DNA of 64,000 bases, taken from NCBI GenBank assembly GCA_021776785.1, contig JAJFFF010000041.1, positions 62,001 to 126,000 of the forward strand. The letters run 5' to 3'. Of this stretch, positions 61,652 through 64,000 are shown piece after piece. The number at the start of each line of letters is the position of its first letter. The stretch's first letter is position 1. A model generated the notes under the pieces. The model was not told where the DNA came from and ran no database searches. It worked only from the letters and a program-made list of their open reading frames with translations. The stretch comes from Planctomycetota bacterium. GTDB taxonomy: Bacteria > Planctomycetota > PLA2. Position numbers and translations under genes: made by a program.

Positions 61652-62863
61652 GTGAAGATCCTCCATGTCCTCGACCACTCGATCCCGCTGCATAGCGGCT
61701 ATACCTTTCGCACCCGCGCCATTCTCGACCATCAGCGCGCCTTGGGATGGGAGACCGCGCACGTCACCGGCCCCAAGCACACGGCGGTCTCGCCGCCGGT
61801 CGAAGATGTGGACGGCCTTCGCTTCTATCGCGCGCCGGCCCGCCCGGGTCTGTTGAGCAAGATCCCGATCGTCAAACAGTTCGGGGTGATCGGAACGCTG
61901 CGCGACCGTCTGTTCGAGCTGATCCCCGATCTGAAGCCCGATGTGATGCACGCGCATTCACCGGCCCTCAACGGCAAGGCCGCGCTGGCGGCGAAGGCGC
62001 GCTTCGGCGTGCCCTTGCTCTACGAGGTGCGGGCGTTTTGGGAGGACGCGGCCGTGGACCACGGGACGAGCAAGGAGGGGGGGCTTCGCTACAAGCTCAC
62101 GCGCCGGCTCGAGACGGATGTGTTGCGCGCGGCCGATGCGGTAACCACGATCTGCGAAGGCCTGCGCAAAGACATTGTCGCGCGCGGCATCCCCGCCGAC
62201 AAAGTCACGGTGATTCCGAACGCCGTGGACATTTCACGGTTTTCGATCCCGGAGCGGCGCGACCCCGAACTCGAAGCCAGCCTCGGGTTGGCGGGCAAGA
62301 AAGTCCTCGGGTTCATCGGGTCCTTTTATGCGTACGAGGGACTTTCGCTTCTGATTCGCGCGCTGCCGAAGATCCTGAGCGAGCGCGACGACGTTGTGAT
62401 CTTGCTCGTGGGCGGCGGCAACGAAGCGGACGCGCTCAAGAACCAAGTGGAGAGTTTAGGACTCACGGCGCGGGTTCGATTTACGGGGCGCGTTCCCAAC
62501 CCCCAGGTCGATCGGTACTACAGCCTGTGCGACGCCATGGTGTATCCGCGCCTCTCGATGCGGCTTACCGAACTCGTCACACCGCTGAAGCCCCTGGAGG
62601 CGATGGCGCAAGGCCGACTGGTGATTGCGTCCGATGTTGGCGGTCATCGGGAGCTGATCGCACCGGACAAAACCGGCGTGCTGTTCCCTGCGGGGGACGC
62701 GGATGCGTTGGCCCACGCCGTGGTCTCGTTGCTCGGCAACGACGGTGTGTGGCCGGCGATGCGCGCGGCGGGCCGTGCGTTTGTCGAAACCGAGCGCAAC
62801 TGGGCCGCGTCCGTCGGCCGCTACGCTTCGGTGTTTGATCGAATCGTTGCCAAAGAATCGTAA
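61652..62863 (+). CDS. Exosortase-associated GT4 glycosyltransferase
   Basis: The protein has 403 residues from a GTG. The opening VKILHVLDHSIPLHSGYTFR, then TRAILDHQRALGWET, is as I recall the PEP-CTERM/exosortase-A-associated glycosyltransferase family. The GT-B fold is shown by DVMHAHSPALNGKAAL in the N-terminal part. VIPNAVDISRF, IGSFYAYEGL and KPLEAMAQGRLVIASDVGGHRELI mark the C-terminal donor-binding part (E-x7-E-like). It should add a sugar to the lipid-linked repeat unit in the cytoplasm. Its location before the exosortase gene supports the link to protein sorting. Confidence 0.9.
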   Translation: MKILHVLDHSIPLHSGYTFRTRAILDHQRALGWETAHVTGPKHTAVSPPVEDVDGLRFYRAPARPGLLSKIPIVKQFGVIGTLRDRLFELIPDLKPDVMHAHSPALNGKAALAAKARFGVPLLYEVRAFWEDAAVDHGTSKEGGLRYKLTRRLETDVLRAADAVTTICEGLRKDIVARGIPADKVTVIPNAVDISRFSIPERRDPELEASLGLAGKKVLGFIGSFYAYEGLSLLIRALPKILSERDDVVILLVGGGNEADALKNQVESLGLTARVRFTGRVPNPQVDRYYSLCDAMVYPRLSMRLTELVTPLKPLEAMAQGRLVIASDVGGHRELIAPDKTGVLFPAGDADALAHAVVSLLGNDGVWPAMRAAGRAFVETERNWAASVGRYASVFDRIVAKES

Positions 62864-63003
62864 GGCCCGCAGGCGGCGGCGTTTGCACAAAACCGGCCTG
62901 TCTTAGCGCAAAAATTCATCGAATCCGAACGCTTCGGCCCGGCCATTGCGTGTAGTTTGCTAGTCGGCAGGTTCTGTCGATTTGGTTGGACATAGCGGTG
63001 GTC

Positions 63004-64000
63004 ATGGAAACAAAACTCTTCAAACATTCGCGTCGCGAGCTCATCGCGATCGGCGCGACGGTGGTGGCCTTACTCGTCGCCTACGCGCCCACCCTCGTTG
63101 AGCTGTTCCGCGAATGGTGGGACGTTCCCGAGTACAGCCACGGCCTGTTGATGCCGCCGGTCGCCGCGTGGTTGATCTGGGAGAAACGCGCCGAACTCAG
63201 CAAGATTCGCCGTCAGCGTGAAGCTGGCAGCGGCCTTCTGCTCCTCGGCAGCGCCCTCGTCATTGCGATTTGCTCCGCGCTGCTCCTCATCGGCGAGATG
63301 AAATTCTCGTGGAACCTCAAGCCGTACGCGTTTGTCACCACGTTGGTCGCACTCGTGACCGTGTTTTACGGTTGGCGCGGACTGCGCGCCCTCGTCGCGC
63401 CGATCGTCGTCCTCTATCTGATGTGCCCGATTCCGTGGCGCATGATTTTAGACGTTACGCTTCCGCTCAAGCGGCACGCCACGGTCATCGCCACCGGCTT
63501 GATCGAGGTCTGCGGACTTCCCGTTACGCTCCAGGGCAACCTGATCAACGTGTCGGGCATCGACTCCCTCTGGGTCGCCGACGCCTGCAGCGGCGTGCGT
63601 TCGCTCGTGTCCTTGATGAGCGTCGCGCTCCTCGGCTGCCTTTTTTGGCGGCGCCACTGGTCGATCAAGGCCGTGGTTCTCGCGTCGTGCATTCCGATCG
63701 CCGTCATGGTGAACGGGATGCGCATCTGGTTGACGGCGATGCTGTCGGTGTACATCAGCCCCAAGGCTGCCGAGGGCTTTTTCCACACCGCCGAAGGCTT
63801 TGTCCTGTTCGGTGTGGCGGCGCTGCTCCTTTGGGGATGGGCGTACGTCCTTCACGTTCTCTTGCCGCGCAAGGAAGCGGTCGAGAAAGCGGCCGCGGAT
63901 CGCGATGCGGCGGCTACGCCGGGCTGGTCCACGGGCCGCTACGTTGCCACCATGGCGAGCATCGCGTTACTCGTGGTTGCATCGTTTTATGTGTACCGCT
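63004..64000 (+). CDS. Exosortase (3' end cut by the window)
   Basis: The frame from ATG 63004 is open to the window end (332 codons). It encodes an eight-or-more-helix membrane protein: DVPEYSHGLLMPPVAAWLIW near residue 40 is the family's first signature. The catalytic triad is in place: Cys195 in WVADACSGVRSL, Arg240 in MVNGMRIWL and His261 in FFHTAEGF. Exosortase cleaves the PEP-CTERM signal, such as the one on the protein at 13934. An EpsI-like domain may follow beyond the window, since a polar linker and a new hydrophobic helix begin near residue 300. The start could also be an in-frame GTG just upstream. Confidence 0.93.
   Translation, partial: METKLFKHSRRELIAIGATVVALLVAYAPTLVELFREWWDVPEYSHGLLMPPVAAWLIWEKRAELSKIRRQREAGSGLLLLGSALVIAICSALLLIGEMKFSWNLKPYAFVTTLVALVTVFYGWRGLRALVAPIVVLYLMCPIPWRMILDVTLPLKRHATVIATGLIEVCGLPVTLQGNLINVSGIDSLWVADACSGVRSLVSLMSVALLGCLFWRRHWSIKAVVLASCIPIAVMVNGMRIWLTAMLSVYISPKAAEGFFHTAEGFVLFGVAALLLWGWAYVLHVLLPRKEAVEKAAADRDAAATPGWSTGRYVATMASIALLVVASFYVYR

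Overview
The window is one visibly GC-rich bacterial chromosome segment with tightly packed genes on both strands, no rRNA or tRNA gene that I can recognise and no prophage. Several traits point to the Planctomycetota or a close relative: secreted HEAT-repeat and von Willebrand A proteins, a very large Hanks-type kinase fused to an ATPase and TPRs, a secreted prenyltransferase/squalene-oxidase-fold protein, a PEP-CTERM protein and an exosortase/exopolysaccharide locus. This is inference from gene content; no phylogenetic marker was compared.

Layout. 1-2.6 kb: end of an RND efflux pump, isocitrate dehydrogenase, a C39-like membrane protease. 2.7-13.9 kb: secreted HEAT/VWA/thioredoxin-like proteins, then the kinase-ATPase-TPR giant. 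13.9-18.0 kb: PEP-CTERM protein, metallo-beta-lactamase hydrolase, fused 2-oxoacid dehydrogenase E1. 18.0-27.7 kb: tandem hairpin repeats, a secreted protein of unknown role, a mobA-like/M20 peptidase pair, a BtuFDC-type importer, small membrane and secreted proteins, an aldo/keto reductase. 27.9-31.5 kb: a probable AhpD-like selenoprotein (in-frame UGA followed by a SECIS-like hairpin), small lipoproteins, a CNNM/CorC-type protein and a REP-associated tyrosine transposase element with perfect 17-bp ends. 31.6-42.1 kb: GMC oxidoreductase with a small partner, BioY, a GC-rich duplicated spacer, a C45-peptidase/hydrolase fusion, a TPR/membrane/regulator operon, TypA. 42.1-43.5 kb: no convincing protein gene, but a strongly structured region of about 820 nt read as a large non-coding RNA. 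43.5-55.9 kb: kynureninase and kynurenine formamidase, REP-like elements, a squalene-cyclase-fold secreted protein, FabL-like reductase, RNase Z, an acyltransferase plus GH3-family enzyme, a beta-helix/PA14 protein and a metallopeptidase. 56.1-64.0 kb: exopolysaccharide locus (priming transferase, BY-kinase, chain-length protein, a 50-residue membrane protein, SIS isomerase, exosortase-associated glycosyltransferase) ending in an exosortase cut by the window edge.

Two things join these parts. First, the exosortase at the right edge should process the PEP-CTERM protein at 13.9 kb, and the genes between 56.1 and 62.9 kb would make the accompanying polysaccharide. Second, many starts are preceded by a TANNNT box only 6-8 nt upstream, which implies leaderless mRNAs; I used this together with Shine-Dalgarno sites to choose starts. 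The best candidates for new biology are the structured RNA at 42.56-43.39 kb, the UGA-containing redox gene at 27.88 kb, and the REP/RAYT family at 30.6, 45.7 and 49.5 kb.
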